Shown in pieces: positions 55,868-64,000 of a stretch of DNA of 64,000 nucleotides. The stretch comes from Pannonibacter sp. SL95 (GTDB lineage: Bacteria; Pseudomonadota; Alphaproteobacteria; Rhizobiales; Stappiaceae). The notes beneath the pieces are model-generated. The model saw nothing but the letters and a program-made list of their open reading frames with translations, did no database searches and was not told the origin of the DNA. The number at the start of each line of letters is the position of its first letter. The first letter of the stretch is position 1. The DNA is taken from NCBI RefSeq assembly GCF_026672425.1, contig NZ_JAPPRC010000006.1, positions 1,364,001-1,428,000 on the forward strand. Reading direction: 5' to 3'. A program made the position numbers and the translations under genes.

Positions 55868-57187
55868 CCCCCCCTTCATCCCCACCCCCGCCACATAGGT
55901 CTCCACCACCGCCCGGTCATCGCCCAGTGTCTGCAGGATGAAGAGCTCGTCGGCCAGGGAGCGGGCGGTCTCGTGGCGCAGGGCCATTTCCGGGGTGGCG
56001 GCGGGGTTGAGGACGATGATGTCGGCCTCGGTGCCCGCGTCGAGGGTGCCGATCTTGTCTTCCAACGACAGGCTCTCGGCGTTGCCGCGCGTGGCCCAGT
56101 AGAAGGTCTCAAAGGGGTGCAGGCGCTGGCGCTGCAGCTGCAGCACCTTGTAGCCCTCGTCCAGCGTGCGCAGCAGCGAATAGGACGTGCCGCCGCCGAT
56201 GTCGGTGGCAATGGCGGTGCGCACGCCGTGCCCCTCCAGCCGCGCCTTGTCGAACAGCCCGCTGCCGAGGAAGAGGTTGGACGTCGGGCAGAACACGGCG
56301 ACGGAGCCGGTCTCGCGCATGACGCCAAGCTCCCGGTCATTCATGTGGATGCAGTGGCCGAGCAGGGTCTTGCGGCCGAGAAGGCCGTAGCGCTCGTAGA
56401 TGGCCAGATAGTCGGCATGGCCGGGATAGAGATCCAGCGTGTAGGTGATCTCGTTGTGGTTCTCGTTGATGTGGGTCTGCAGGTGGCAATCGGGGTGCTC
56501 GGAAAGCAGCGCGCCGGCCACCTCCAGCTGCGCCGGTGTCGAGGTGATGGCAAAGCGCGGCGTGATGACATAGAGCGCGCGGCCGCGGCCATGCCACTCG
56601 GCCATCAGCGCCTTGCTGTCGTCATAGGCCGACTGCGCGGTGTCGCAAAGGGCAGGGGGCGCGTTGCGGTCCATCATCGTCTTGCCGCCCAGCATGCGCA
56701 TGCCGCGCGCCTCCGCCTCGCCGAAATAGGCGCGCACGGAATTGGGGTGGCTGGAGCAATAGGCCACCGCCGTCGTCGTGCCATGGGCAATCAGCGCGTC
56801 ATAGAAGGCGGTGGCGATGCGCTGGCCATGGGCGAGATCGGCGAATTTCTGCTCGGCCGGAAAGGTATGGTCGTTGAGCCAGTCGAGAAGCTGGTCGGCC
56901 CAGGAGGCAATCACCTGCGCCTGCGGGAAATGCAGGTGCGGGTCAATGAAGCCGGCCATCAGGAGATGCGGCCGGTGGTCGGTCACCGGCGTGGCCGCAG
57001 GGGCTGCCGCCTCGACCTCCGCGAAGGGGCCCATGGCGGTGATGAGGCCGTTCTCGATCAGGAGACCGCCATCGGCGTGATGCACCAGCGCGCCGTCATC
57101 ATCCGCCCCGTGCGGGCGGCGGAGAAAGGAGACGATGCGGCCGCGCAGCAGCCGGGCAGGGGAAGTAGCCAAGACCGGAACCCTCAT
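55820..57187 (-). CDS. guaD: Guanine deaminase
   Basis: Zinc amidohydrolase deaminating guanine to xanthine. 455 residues from ATG 57187. Metal ligands in MAGFIDPHLHFPQ, LQTHINENHNEI, LLGHCIHMND and ATDIGGGTSYS. The last ~17 residues (from about SDRNSLSQ) are encoded inside the exonuclease gene and look like a read-through tail; the expected end is near VAGVGMKGGL. An ATG at 57250 is upstream but does not match the family. Confidence 0.92.
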   Translation of the reverse strand: MRVPVLATSPARLLRGRIVSFLRRPHGADDDGALVHHADGGLLIENGLITAMGPFAEVEAAAPAATPVTDHRPHLLMAGFIDPHLHFPQAQVIASWADQLLDWLNDHTFPAEQKFADLAHGQRIATAFYDALIAHGTTTAVAYCSSHPNSVRAYFGEAEARGMRMLGGKTMMDRNAPPALCDTAQSAYDDSKALMAEWHGRGRALYVITPRFAITSTPAQLEVAGALLSEHPDCHLQTHINENHNEITYTLDLYPGHADYLAIYERYGLLGRKTLLGHCIHMNDRELGVMRETGSVAVFCPTSNLFLGSGLFDKARLEGHGVRTAIATDIGGGTSYSLLRTLDEGYKVLQLQRQRLHPFETFYWATRGNAESLSLEDKIGTLDAGTEADIIVLNPAATPEMALRHETARSLADELFILQTLGDDRAVVETYVAGVGMKGGLSDRNSLSQTGHFPD

Positions 57188-57318
57188 GGTTGTCCTCACG
57201 CCCCGCGCGCCGGCCGCCGCGAGTGAGGCGGCGGCCGGCGGGTGAGGCAAACCTTGAAGTTCTAGTCGGCAGGGCCGGACGGCACAAGTGTGCCGTAGGG
57301 CAAACGCGCAGAGGTGGC

Positions 57319-60093
57319 TCAGATCGTCAGGAGATGGGCGCTGCCGCCGCTGAGCGTCGCGGTGCTGAGGTCGACAAGACCGGTCAGCTTGACCAGCTGG
57401 TCGGCTTCCGGGTTGAAGCCGATCGTGTGCCGGCTGAGGTCCTGCACGATGTAGGTGTTGCCCTCGAACTGGAACCAGGTCACGCGGCCGACGTCGCCAG
57501 CGGCGGCCGTGTCCAGGAGCTTCTGGAACGTCGTCCCTGCCGGCGCCGTCACCTTGGCCGCCACGAAGCTGGCCACCCGTGTGTCGTCAGCGAGGTCGAT
57601 CCGGTCGCCCTTGCCCATGCCGGCAATCGTGACGAAGGACGTGACCCGGCCGCTGTTCATCGACAGCACCACCGTGTCCAGCCCGCTGCCGACATCGACC
57701 ATGTCCGCGCCGGTGCCGGTGATGATCACATCATTGCCCGCCCCGCCCGACAGGGTGTCGGTCGCCGCGCCTCCGGTCAGCGTGTCATTGCCATCGCCCC
57801 CGGTCAGCGCGTTGGCCCAGGTGGCGGAGCCGGTGAGCACATCGTCGCCGGTCCCGCCGTCCATGGTCACGTTGGCGGCGGCCGTCGCGGCGGAGATGGT
57901 GTCATTGCCCTTGCCGCCGAGGACGGTCACAGGCCCGGTCAGCACGTCCTTTGTCGTGAGGCCGACACCGCCGGTAAAGCTGGCCGCGTCGAGGACCCTC
58001 AGCGCAGTCCCCGTATAGTCGCCCAGCCAGAGCGTGGCCCCGTTGCCCGTCACCGTGATGGTCTGGACGGCAGCGCCGGAAAAATTGCCGCCGCCGCCCC
58101 GTGGTGGCGTGGTGTCAACGCGGAAATTCACCGTCTCGACATCGGCAACCTTGATCCCGAAGTCGCCTACCGACGCCTCTTCTCCTTTGAATTCAAAGGT
58201 AAAACTGTCATTGGCCCGGGTCGCTGCGCCGTCCACGACGACGGTGACTCCGTCCGTGAAATAGCCCGACAGCTGCAGGGTGCCGCCGGAGGCAAGGCCC
58301 TTCACCGTCAGCGGCTGGCTGACGATGCGCCCGGTCAGGGCAACCGTGGTGATCGCATTCTGCCCGGTGGCATTGAAGGGGGTGACATCAATCGTCTGGG
58401 GCGCGGTGAGACCACTCGATGCCACTTCCAGCACCTCGAAGCCGCTGAAGCGCGAGGCCGCCGCGGGCAGCGCGCCGTTGGTGATGCTTGCGATCTGGGT
58501 GACCAGCCTGTCGATGCCAGCCCCGCCGTTCACGCTGCCGTAGTCCGTCCCACGGATCGCCAGCCAGTCGTCGCCCGCCCCCAGATCGATCCGCGTGCTG
58601 GAGCTGGTCGAGGCCGAGGTGTAGCGGTCGCTGCCTGCGCCGCTCGCAATCGAGGTGTTCAGCATCTCCCGCGTCACCGTCACATTGCCGCTGCTGCCGG
58701 TGGCGTCCAGCGTGGTGAGGGCCGTCGGCCCGTCGAGGAACAGCACCATGCTGTCACCGGTGATGGTCAGGCTCCGCGCGGCCGCCCAGTTGACCGTCTC
58801 GAAGGAGATGATCTCGTCCGCGTCCACGGAAACGCTGGTCGCCCGGGGCGAAAAGCTGGAAATGCTCGACAGGCCGCCAAAGACGCGGATCTGCAGCGAG
58901 GTGGCGGTCTCGTCAATGACGTGGATCGCCCGGGTCGTGGAAACGAGGTCCAGGTTCAGCGGCCGCGCCGCGGCCTCGACCTTGAAGACCTCCGGTCTGC
59001 TGTGGTCGTTGTTGCGGGAACTGATCAGCTTCAGGTCCGTCAGGGCGTCCGAGCGGATCGTTGCCTGGCGGGCGGAAAAGAGCGTCACCGAGGCGAGCCT
59101 GTCGCCGCCGGCACCCGCCGTGTCCTCAATGATCGCGGCGCTCCAGCCCGAGGAGGTCACCTCCCGCACGTTGCCGTGGGTCAGCATCGTCCAGGAGCCG
59201 GAAGTATCGGCGCTTACGCTCTCCAGCCCGGTCCACGACCGCAGGTCGATCCTTTGGCTGTCGGCACGGCCATAATCCAGATTGTCCAGATGCAGCGCCT
59301 CGACATTGCTGACGCTGGCAACCGGCAGGGCGGTGTCGCCGAACCGCATGTCATTGATCAGACGCAGGGTGTCGTATCCGGCCCCGCCATCGATCTGGTC
59401 ACCGCTCTGGAACGTGCCGCCCGCGCCGGTCGAGACCGTGCCGATGATCGTGCTGCTCGCATCCAGGGCCTTGATCACGTCGTCCCCGGCCGTGAGGATC
59501 AGCGCCCCGTCACGGTTCGACATGTCGAGCGGGCTCTTGCCATTGTAGACCTTGGCAAGATCTGCGGCCGCGACGGCGCCGGCTGCCGTCTTCAGCGCCA
59601 GAACCGCGGCGGCGGACTTGGCCTGAAACTCGGCCGAATTGGAGAAGCCGATCAGGATCTGGGTCATCGGCTGACCCGTGGCCTTCCAGGCGGCGATCTC
59701 GGCGGCGGAGCCCGCACGGCCCAGCACGTTCTGGTACAGCGCGCCGAGCGAGACATCGCTGACGCTGTTGTCGCCGTAGCGGTTCTTCCACTCCTGCGAA
59801 TTGACAAAGCCGGCCGCAACCTTCGACAGGGCGGTGGCATCCGCGCGCAGGTCCTTCACCCAGCCGCTGATGCCGGTCACGTCCGGCACGCGTCCGAAGG
59901 CCGCCTGATAGATGCGGATCACCTGGTCCACATAGGTGACGGCTTCCGCACTGCCGGCCAGTTCGTCCCGGAAACTGTCGAAGCTCCGCACGCCCTTGTC
60001 GACGAGATACGCGTAGGTCGTTGAATAGTAAAGTTCCGGCGTGCGCTGCAGGACGTTCTGGAACAGCTGGACAATCCGGTCTGCAGTGGTCAT
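57319..60093 (-). CDS. DUF4214-RTX surface protein with RsaA-like C-terminus (paralogue 1)
   Basis: 924-residue acidic, Gly/Thr/Ser-rich secreted protein without a signal peptide. N-terminal ~150 residues: DUF4214 repeats (IRIYQAAFGRVPDVTGISGW, NSQEWKNRYGDN, ALYQNVLGRAGSAAEI). The middle is a low-complexity beta-rich body. RTX nonapeptides near residues 745-800 (GGTGDDVLTGS, GGDGNDTLTGG, GGAGNDVIITG) bind calcium. The last ~120 residues, with TWFQFEGNTYIVQD and DQLVKLTGLVDL, closely resemble the secretion domain of Caulobacter RsaA as I remember it. Type I export is likely. ATG 60093 is preferred to the TTG at 60099. Confidence 0.82.
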   Translation of the reverse strand: MTTADRIVQLFQNVLQRTPELYYSTTYAYLVDKGVRSFDSFRDELAGSAEAVTYVDQVIRIYQAAFGRVPDVTGISGWVKDLRADATALSKVAAGFVNSQEWKNRYGDNSVSDVSLGALYQNVLGRAGSAAEIAAWKATGQPMTQILIGFSNSAEFQAKSAAAVLALKTAAGAVAAADLAKVYNGKSPLDMSNRDGALILTAGDDVIKALDASSTIIGTVSTGAGGTFQSGDQIDGGAGYDTLRLINDMRFGDTALPVASVSNVEALHLDNLDYGRADSQRIDLRSWTGLESVSADTSGSWTMLTHGNVREVTSSGWSAAIIEDTAGAGGDRLASVTLFSARQATIRSDALTDLKLISSRNNDHSRPEVFKVEAAARPLNLDLVSTTRAIHVIDETATSLQIRVFGGLSSISSFSPRATSVSVDADEIISFETVNWAAARSLTITGDSMVLFLDGPTALTTLDATGSSGNVTVTREMLNTSIASGAGSDRYTSASTSSSTRIDLGAGDDWLAIRGTDYGSVNGGAGIDRLVTQIASITNGALPAAASRFSGFEVLEVASSGLTAPQTIDVTPFNATGQNAITTVALTGRIVSQPLTVKGLASGGTLQLSGYFTDGVTVVVDGAATRANDSFTFEFKGEEASVGDFGIKVADVETVNFRVDTTPPRGGGGNFSGAAVQTITVTGNGATLWLGDYTGTALRVLDAASFTGGVGLTTKDVLTGPVTVLGGKGNDTISAATAAANVTMDGGTGDDVLTGSATWANALTGGDGNDTLTGGAATDTLSGGAGNDVIITGTGADMVDVGSGLDTVVLSMNSGRVTSFVTIAGMGKGDRIDLADDTRVASFVAAKVTAPAGTTFQKLLDTAAAGDVGRVTWFQFEGNTYIVQDLSRHTIGFNPEADQLVKLTGLVDLSTATLSGGSAHLLTI

Positions 60094-60099
60094 CGCCAA

Positions 60100-60382
60100 G
60101 GCACGCGCCCCCCGTGTTGCGTCAATGGCGTGCGGACCGGGAGCCTTCGGCTGGAGCCGACTTACCCCTCGCGCCGCACGGCTCAGGAATTGCGCAGCGA
60201 TACAATGGCGGGTCTGGGTTGTGAAGGCGGGAGATCGTCAAAATTTGCGATTATCGCCAGACACGAGCGGACTGTGGGCGAACCCCGGTCACGCCCTGCT
60301 CACGCCCTGGGCCTGCGCTGTCGACGCCTGGAACTGAGCCAGGCGGGACAGGGCAGGGACGGGGGATCGCTGTTCCAGCCCG
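60100..60382. other. Gap between the two RsaA-like genes
   Basis: 283 bp with no supported gene. It would hold the promoter and ribosome site of paralogue 1 (minus strand). No terminator with a T-run was recognised after paralogue 2. Confidence 0.5.
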
Positions 60383-60755
60383 TTACAGGGTCAGGACGAC
60401 ATTGGCATCGTTGCTGAATGTCGAGCCGCTCAGGTCAATGAGGCCGACGAGTTTCACGAACTGGTCGGCGCCGTTGGAAAAGCCGGCGAAGCTGGTGCGG
60501 TCGTGCACGGCATAGGTGTTGCCCTCGAACTGGAACCAGGTCACGCGGTTGACGCCACCAGCGGTGGCCGCGTCGAGATGCGCGGCGAAACTCGCTCCGG
60601 CCGCGAGGCTCACCTTGGTCGCCACGAAGCTGGCAACCGAGGTGCCGTTGTTGGCAAAGTCCAGCTTGTCGCCGGCGCTCATCCCAGACACCGTCACGAA
60701 GTTGGCGCGGCTGTCGTTGTTGACGGACAGCAGCACCGTGTCGGTCCCGGTGCCC
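60383..60755 (-). pseudogene. Out-of-frame C-terminal end of paralogue 2 (RsaA-like secretion domain)
   Basis: This reading frame, one base off the main ORF, encodes the expected ending: TDTVLLSVNN, TWFQ-type segment RVTWFQFEGNTYAVHD, then DQFVKLVGLIDL. It aligns with the end of paralogue 1. One extra G at about 60753-60755 (plus-strand CCC) separates it from the upstream reading frame. Removing it restores a ~920-residue protein. Confidence 0.85.
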
Positions 60756-63146
60756 GACATTGATGAGGTCAGCCCCTTGCTTGGTCTGGAACACGTCGTC
60801 TCCGGCTCCGCCGAAAAAGGTGTCGGCCGCGCTGCCACCGGAGAGGAAATCGTCGCCGTCGCCACCAAAGAGCGTGTTGGCGGCGGTGTCCGATCCAAAC
60901 AGCGTGTCATTGCCCGCGCCGCCCTCCATGGTGATGGCTGCAAGTGACTTGGCAGCATTCAGGCTGTCATCGCCGCTGCCCCCCTTCAGAACGGCGGCAG
61001 TGGACAGCGCGCCGTCGACGGCGACAATGACCCGTCCGGACAGCGTCGAGGCATCGAGGCTGGTCAGGGTCGAGGTCGCGAGATTGCCGATGAACAGCGA
61101 TCCCGAGCCGCTGACCGTCAGCGTCTTCAGCGCGTCGGCCGTCATCTGCAGGGTGGGTTGGCCCGACACCCCGTCCAGAACCACATTCAGTGTCTCGACT
61201 TGGTCAATCCGCGAGAAGCCGGAGGAGAACTTGGCCAACGGACCTTTCAGCACCAGTGTCAGACTATCGGCCGTGCCTGTTGCCGCGCCCGCGACCTCGA
61301 GCGTCAGCGGTGCGCTGTTGGTGGCGGTGGCCACCACCGTGCTTCCCGAGGCAAGGCCGCTGACCTTGAGACTGTGATCGATTGCCCCCTGGAACTCGAT
61401 CGTCTGGACGGCGTTGCGGCCGCCGCTGTTCATGGCGCTGACGTCGATGACCTTGTCGGCGACGGAGGTGCCGGTGCGGATCTTGAGGACCTCAAAGCCG
61501 CTGACCTTGGACATGATGCCCGTGGAAATGGCCGCGCTCATCGAGAGGGTGAGCGTGTCGGTGCCGGCCCCGCCGTCGAGCGCCGTAAACCCATTGCCAA
61601 CGGCCAGGAGCTCGTCGTTGCCGTTGCCAAGGCTCGCTGACTTGGCAAAGTCGCCGCCCAGGCTGAATTTGTCGGCGCCAGAGCTGCCGATGATGGTTGC
61701 GGTCACAAGCTCGACGCCGATTAAGGTCACGCCCCCGCTGTTGGCCGAGGCATTCACGCTGGTCAGGCGTTGAGCCAGGTCGAAGTCCACCGGCATGGTG
61801 AGGCGGCTGTCGCCGCTGATTGTCAACGTGCGCAGGTCGGTCATGAAGGTGGTGCCAAAGGAAACCGCCTCATCGGCGTCCACGGTCAGGCTCTCGGCCT
61901 TGGTAAATCCAATGCCGAAACTGGAGGCGGCGCCGGTGGCCTTCAGGGTGACCGCTGTGGTTTTCTCATCGAACACGCGCACATTGAGCAGGTTGTTGAC
62001 CGAAACGGTCAGCGCCTTGCCGGCTCCGTTGACGATGACGTTGATCGGGGTTGAGGCGTCGGTGACGCGCTGGTTGGCAAGGCTGAGATCCGTCAGCGCA
62101 TCGGAGATGATGGTGGTCGCCCCGCGCACGCCGTTGAGCGACACCGAGGCAAGTTTGTCTGCGCCGGCGCCAGCCTTGTCATCCAGCGTGATGGTGCCGC
62201 CGCCGGTCACAGTGACGCTGCGCACATTGCCGTTGCTGGTGAGGGTCAGCGGGGCGAAGCTCTGATGCTCCACGGTGACGGTCTCGAGCCCGGTCCAGGT
62301 CTGCACGTCCGCGGTGGTTGCGCCCGAGCTGGTGCTGCGCAGGACCAGCGTCTCGACATTCTTCACGCTGGCCGGCTGCAGCGCCATCAGGCCGCTGGCG
62401 GTCGAGTTGGTCAGGGTCAGCGTGTCATTGCCCTGTCCGCCGTCGATCGTGTCGAGACCGCCGAAGGTCTGGTCTGCGGTCCCGTCGACGACGCCGCTGA
62501 TCTTGTCAGCCCCGGAGGTGCCCACCACCGGGTCGGCCACACGGGTCAGCACGATCTGGCTGCCGCCAAACCCGAGATTGAGCGCGCTGGTGCCGTTGTA
62601 GACGCTGGCGAGATTGGCCGGGCTCACGTCGCCAGCGGCTTTCTTCAGGCCAAGGACCGCAGCAGCGGAGGCATTCTGGAACTCTGCCGAGTTGGAAAAG
62701 CCGATCAGGATCTGCGTCATCGGCTGGCCCGTCGCCTTCCAAGCGGCGATTTCCTGGGCCGATCCGGCGCGGCCCAGCACGTTCTGGTACAGGGCTCCCA
62801 GCGAGATATCGCTGACGCTGTTGTCGCCGTAGCGGTTCTTCCACTCCTGCGAATTGACGAAACCGGCGGAGACCCGCGACAGGGCGGTGGCGTCGGAGCG
62901 CAGCTCGTTCACCCAGCCGGTGATGCCGGTGATGTCCGGCACGCGGCCAAAGGCGGCCTGATAGATGCGGATGACCTGATCGACGAAGGTCACGGCCTCG
63001 GAGCCGGCGGCCAGATCGTCACGCGCCTGGGTCAGGCTGCGCGCGCCGCTGTCGACCGCTGCCACCTGGCTGGACAGCTCGGCCGCCGTCGGCTGGCGCT
63101 GCAGGATGTTCTGGAAGAACTGCTTGATCGTGTCAGACGTCGCCAT
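60435..63146 (-). CDS. DUF4214-RTX surface protein (paralogue 2), frameshifted near the C-terminus
   Basis: 903-residue ORF, near-identical to paralogue 1 over the first ~150 residues (DUF4214: YQAAFGRVPDITGITGW, NVLGRAGSAQEIAAW). The body diverges, and RTX repeats appear again (GGAGNDTLFGS, GGDGDDFLSGG, GGAGDDVFQ). After ADLINVG the frame becomes Arg-rich nonsense (HRDRHGAAVRQQ). As written it lacks the RsaA-like secretion domain and would probably not be exported. It is either a real mutation or a one-base sequence error. Confidence 0.8.
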   Translation of the reverse strand: MATSDTIKQFFQNILQRQPTAAELSSQVAAVDSGARSLTQARDDLAAGSEAVTFVDQVIRIYQAAFGRVPDITGITGWVNELRSDATALSRVSAGFVNSQEWKNRYGDNSVSDISLGALYQNVLGRAGSAQEIAAWKATGQPMTQILIGFSNSAEFQNASAAAVLGLKKAAGDVSPANLASVYNGTSALNLGFGGSQIVLTRVADPVVGTSGADKISGVVDGTADQTFGGLDTIDGGQGNDTLTLTNSTASGLMALQPASVKNVETLVLRSTSSGATTADVQTWTGLETVTVEHQSFAPLTLTSNGNVRSVTVTGGGTITLDDKAGAGADKLASVSLNGVRGATTIISDALTDLSLANQRVTDASTPINVIVNGAGKALTVSVNNLLNVRVFDEKTTAVTLKATGAASSFGIGFTKAESLTVDADEAVSFGTTFMTDLRTLTISGDSRLTMPVDFDLAQRLTSVNASANSGGVTLIGVELVTATIIGSSGADKFSLGGDFAKSASLGNGNDELLAVGNGFTALDGGAGTDTLTLSMSAAISTGIMSKVSGFEVLKIRTGTSVADKVIDVSAMNSGGRNAVQTIEFQGAIDHSLKVSGLASGSTVVATATNSAPLTLEVAGAATGTADSLTLVLKGPLAKFSSGFSRIDQVETLNVVLDGVSGQPTLQMTADALKTLTVSGSGSLFIGNLATSTLTSLDASTLSGRVIVAVDGALSTAAVLKGGSGDDSLNAAKSLAAITMEGGAGNDTLFGSDTAANTLFGGDGDDFLSGGSAADTFFGGAGDDVFQTKQGADLINVGHRDRHGAAVRQQRQPRQLRDGVWDERRRQAGLCQQRHLGCQLRGDQGEPRGRSEFRRASRRGHRWWRQPRDLVPVRGQHLCRARPHQLRRLFQRRRPVRETRRPH

Positions 63147-63357
63147 GATGAAACTGCCTTTTGCTCAAAACCAACGGGTCCTGAAAGCCTTGAAGAAAAT
63201 GCGCGGACTGCTTGTCGCCCCTGGGCGCGCCGGGAACTTGTGCAGCCGGTTGGAAATCCGAATTCTCACAAGCTCCTAAGCGATATTACGAAGCGTCCGC
63301 CTTTGGAAGTGTGACGTCCGACACTTGCAAAAATCAACGGACATTGCCTCGGTCCGG

Positions 63358-64000
63358 TCAGCGGGCGTCGGTGCTGCTGTCGGGCTCCTCAAAGGCGCCC
63401 GCGCGCACCAGGTCGGCAAAACGCCCGCCCTGCGCCACCAGCTCGGAAAAGCGCCCGCGCTCGATGATGCGGCCCTGTTCGAGGAACAGGATCTGGTCCG
63501 CATCGCGGATCGTCGACAGGCGGTGGGCGATGATGAAGGTGGTGCGCCCGGCGCGCAGGTGATCCAGCGCCCGCTTCACCTTCGCTTCCGTTTCCGTATC
63601 GAGCGCGGAGGTGGCCTCGTCGAGGATCAGGATCGGCGCGTCCTTCAGGATGGCCCGGGCGATGGCCAGGCGCTGGCGTTCGCCGCCCGACAGGGCCTTG
63701 CCCTGTTCGCCGCAGCGCGCGTCAAACCCCTCTGGCCGTGCCAGGATGAAGCCCGTCGCCTCGGCCATGTCGGCGGCAGCGCGAATGTCGGCATCGCTGG
63801 CTTCCGGCCGGCCGATGCGCAGGTTCTCGGCGATGGATCGGTCGAACAGCCCGGCGTTCTGCGCCACCATGGCGATCTGCCGGCGCAGGCTGTCAAGGGT
63901 GACATCGCGGATGTCGGTGCCGTCGATCAACACCCGGCCCTCAGCCGGATCGCGCAGCCGCTGCAACAGCGCCAGCGTCGTGCTCTTGCCCGAACCGGTC
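63358..64000 (-). CDS. ABC exporter ATP-binding domain, C-terminal part (cut by window edge)
   Basis: Last ~214 codons of an ABC protein. Walker A GSGKSTT is at the window edge, then Q-loop [13 protein letters not shown], signature [16 protein letters not shown], Walker [15 protein letters not shown] and H-loop [10 protein letters not shown]. The tail [14 protein letters not shown] resembles MsbA/NdvA-type exporters more than type I secretion ATPases. The membrane domain lies outside the window. Whether it exports the RsaA-like proteins cannot be decided. Confidence 0.9.
   Translation of the reverse strand, partial: TGSGKSTTLALLQRLRDPAEGRVLIDGTDIRDVTLDSLRRQIAMVAQNAGLFDRSIAENLRIGRPEASDADIRAAADMAEATGFILARPEGFDARCGEQGKALSGGERQRLAIARAILKDAPILILDEATSALDTETEAKVKRALDHLRAGRTTFIIAHRLSTIRDADQILFLEQGRIIERGRFSELVAQGGRFADLVRAGAFEEPDSSTDAR

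Noticed and set aside
57190-60024. 944-codon plus-strand frame opposite the RsaA-like gene
   Set aside because: Arg/Asp/Gly-rich shadow; the minus strand has DUF4214 and RTX motifs and a conserved C-terminus.
60745-60760. Phase-variable slippage tract in paralogue 2
   Set aside because: The shift is at a run of only three G residues, too short for slipped-strand variation.
63358-64000. ABC protein as the type I secretion ATPase of the RsaA-like proteins
   Set aside because: Its C-terminal sequence looks MsbA/NdvA-like, and the membrane domain is outside the window; adjacency alone is not enough.

Overview
The window looks like chromosomal DNA of a GC-rich alphaproteobacterium of the order Hyphomicrobiales. 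Family Stappiaceae (Pannonibacter, Stappia or Roseibium relatives) is my best guess. The evidence is conserved Hyphomicrobiales gene order (rpoZ-rel-pyrE-acpS-lepB-rnc; nrdR-ribD-ribE-ribH-nusB-thiL; bamE / ubiquinol-cytochrome c chaperone-yceD-plsX-fabH-ihfA-merR), the LdtR/L,D-transpeptidase pair, single bifunctional Rel, small families DUF6898, DUF2842 and DUF6163-like, and plausible CtrA-type sites. The genus was not tested.

Layout. 1-5.8 kb: minus-strand housekeeping run from rpoZ through rel, pyrE, DUF2062, acpS and lepB to the edge-truncated rnc. 6.2-13.2 kb: an NYN-domain protein overlapping a family-5-like uracil-DNA glycosylase, two 140-bp palindromic repeats, bpt, an RDD membrane protein, a DUF4214-tagged zinc protease, threonine ammonia-lyase and hemB. 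13.4-17.1 kb: a valine-degradation set (isobutyryl-CoA dehydrogenase, 3-hydroxyisobutyryl-CoA hydrolase, mmsB) behind a perfect 16-bp LiuR-like operator. 17.2-18.0 kb: a tandem array of four palindromic units with a 224-bp period. 18.3-20.5 kb: ldtR and its L,D-transpeptidase. 20.5-21.9 kb: a palindromic repeat beside an intact IS110 transposase with a structured 5' non-coding end. 22-29.6 kb: DUF6898, glyA, nrdR, riboflavin genes, nusB, thiL and an MFS transporter. 29.9-32 kb: hppA. 32.5-37.7 kb: envelope and fatty-acid genes, ihfA and a MerR regulator, then tRNA-Pro(GGG).

38.9-48.7 kb is a complete-looking Wzy-dependent polysaccharide cluster: polymerase/ligase, phosphoglycosyltransferase, GT4, Wza-type exporter, a Wzc-like co-polymerase with a degenerate kinase domain, a FemAB/GNAT acyltransferase and a polysaccharide deacetylase. 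The set resembles holdfast (hfs) or unipolar-polysaccharide (upp) loci. A canonical CtrA box lies between the divergent exporter and co-polymerase genes.

48.7-57.2 kb: DUF2842, ctaA, O-acetylhomoserine sulfhydrylase, a CoA-binding protein, an enoyl-CoA hydratase, a thioesterase, rplM-rpsI, a compositionally different ERI-1-like exonuclease, and guaD, whose 3' end overlaps the exonuclease gene. 57.3-63.1 kb: two tandem ~920-residue secreted proteins with an N-terminal DUF4214 module, beta-rich body, RTX repeats and a C-terminus resembling the Caulobacter S-layer protein RsaA. The upstream copy has a one-base frameshift near its C-terminus. The window ends in an ABC exporter ATPase.

Most noteworthy are the RsaA-like pair, the holdfast-like cluster with pseudokinase and CtrA box, the tandem palindromic repeats, the IS110 with a possible bridge RNA, and the LiuR-like operator on valine catabolism.
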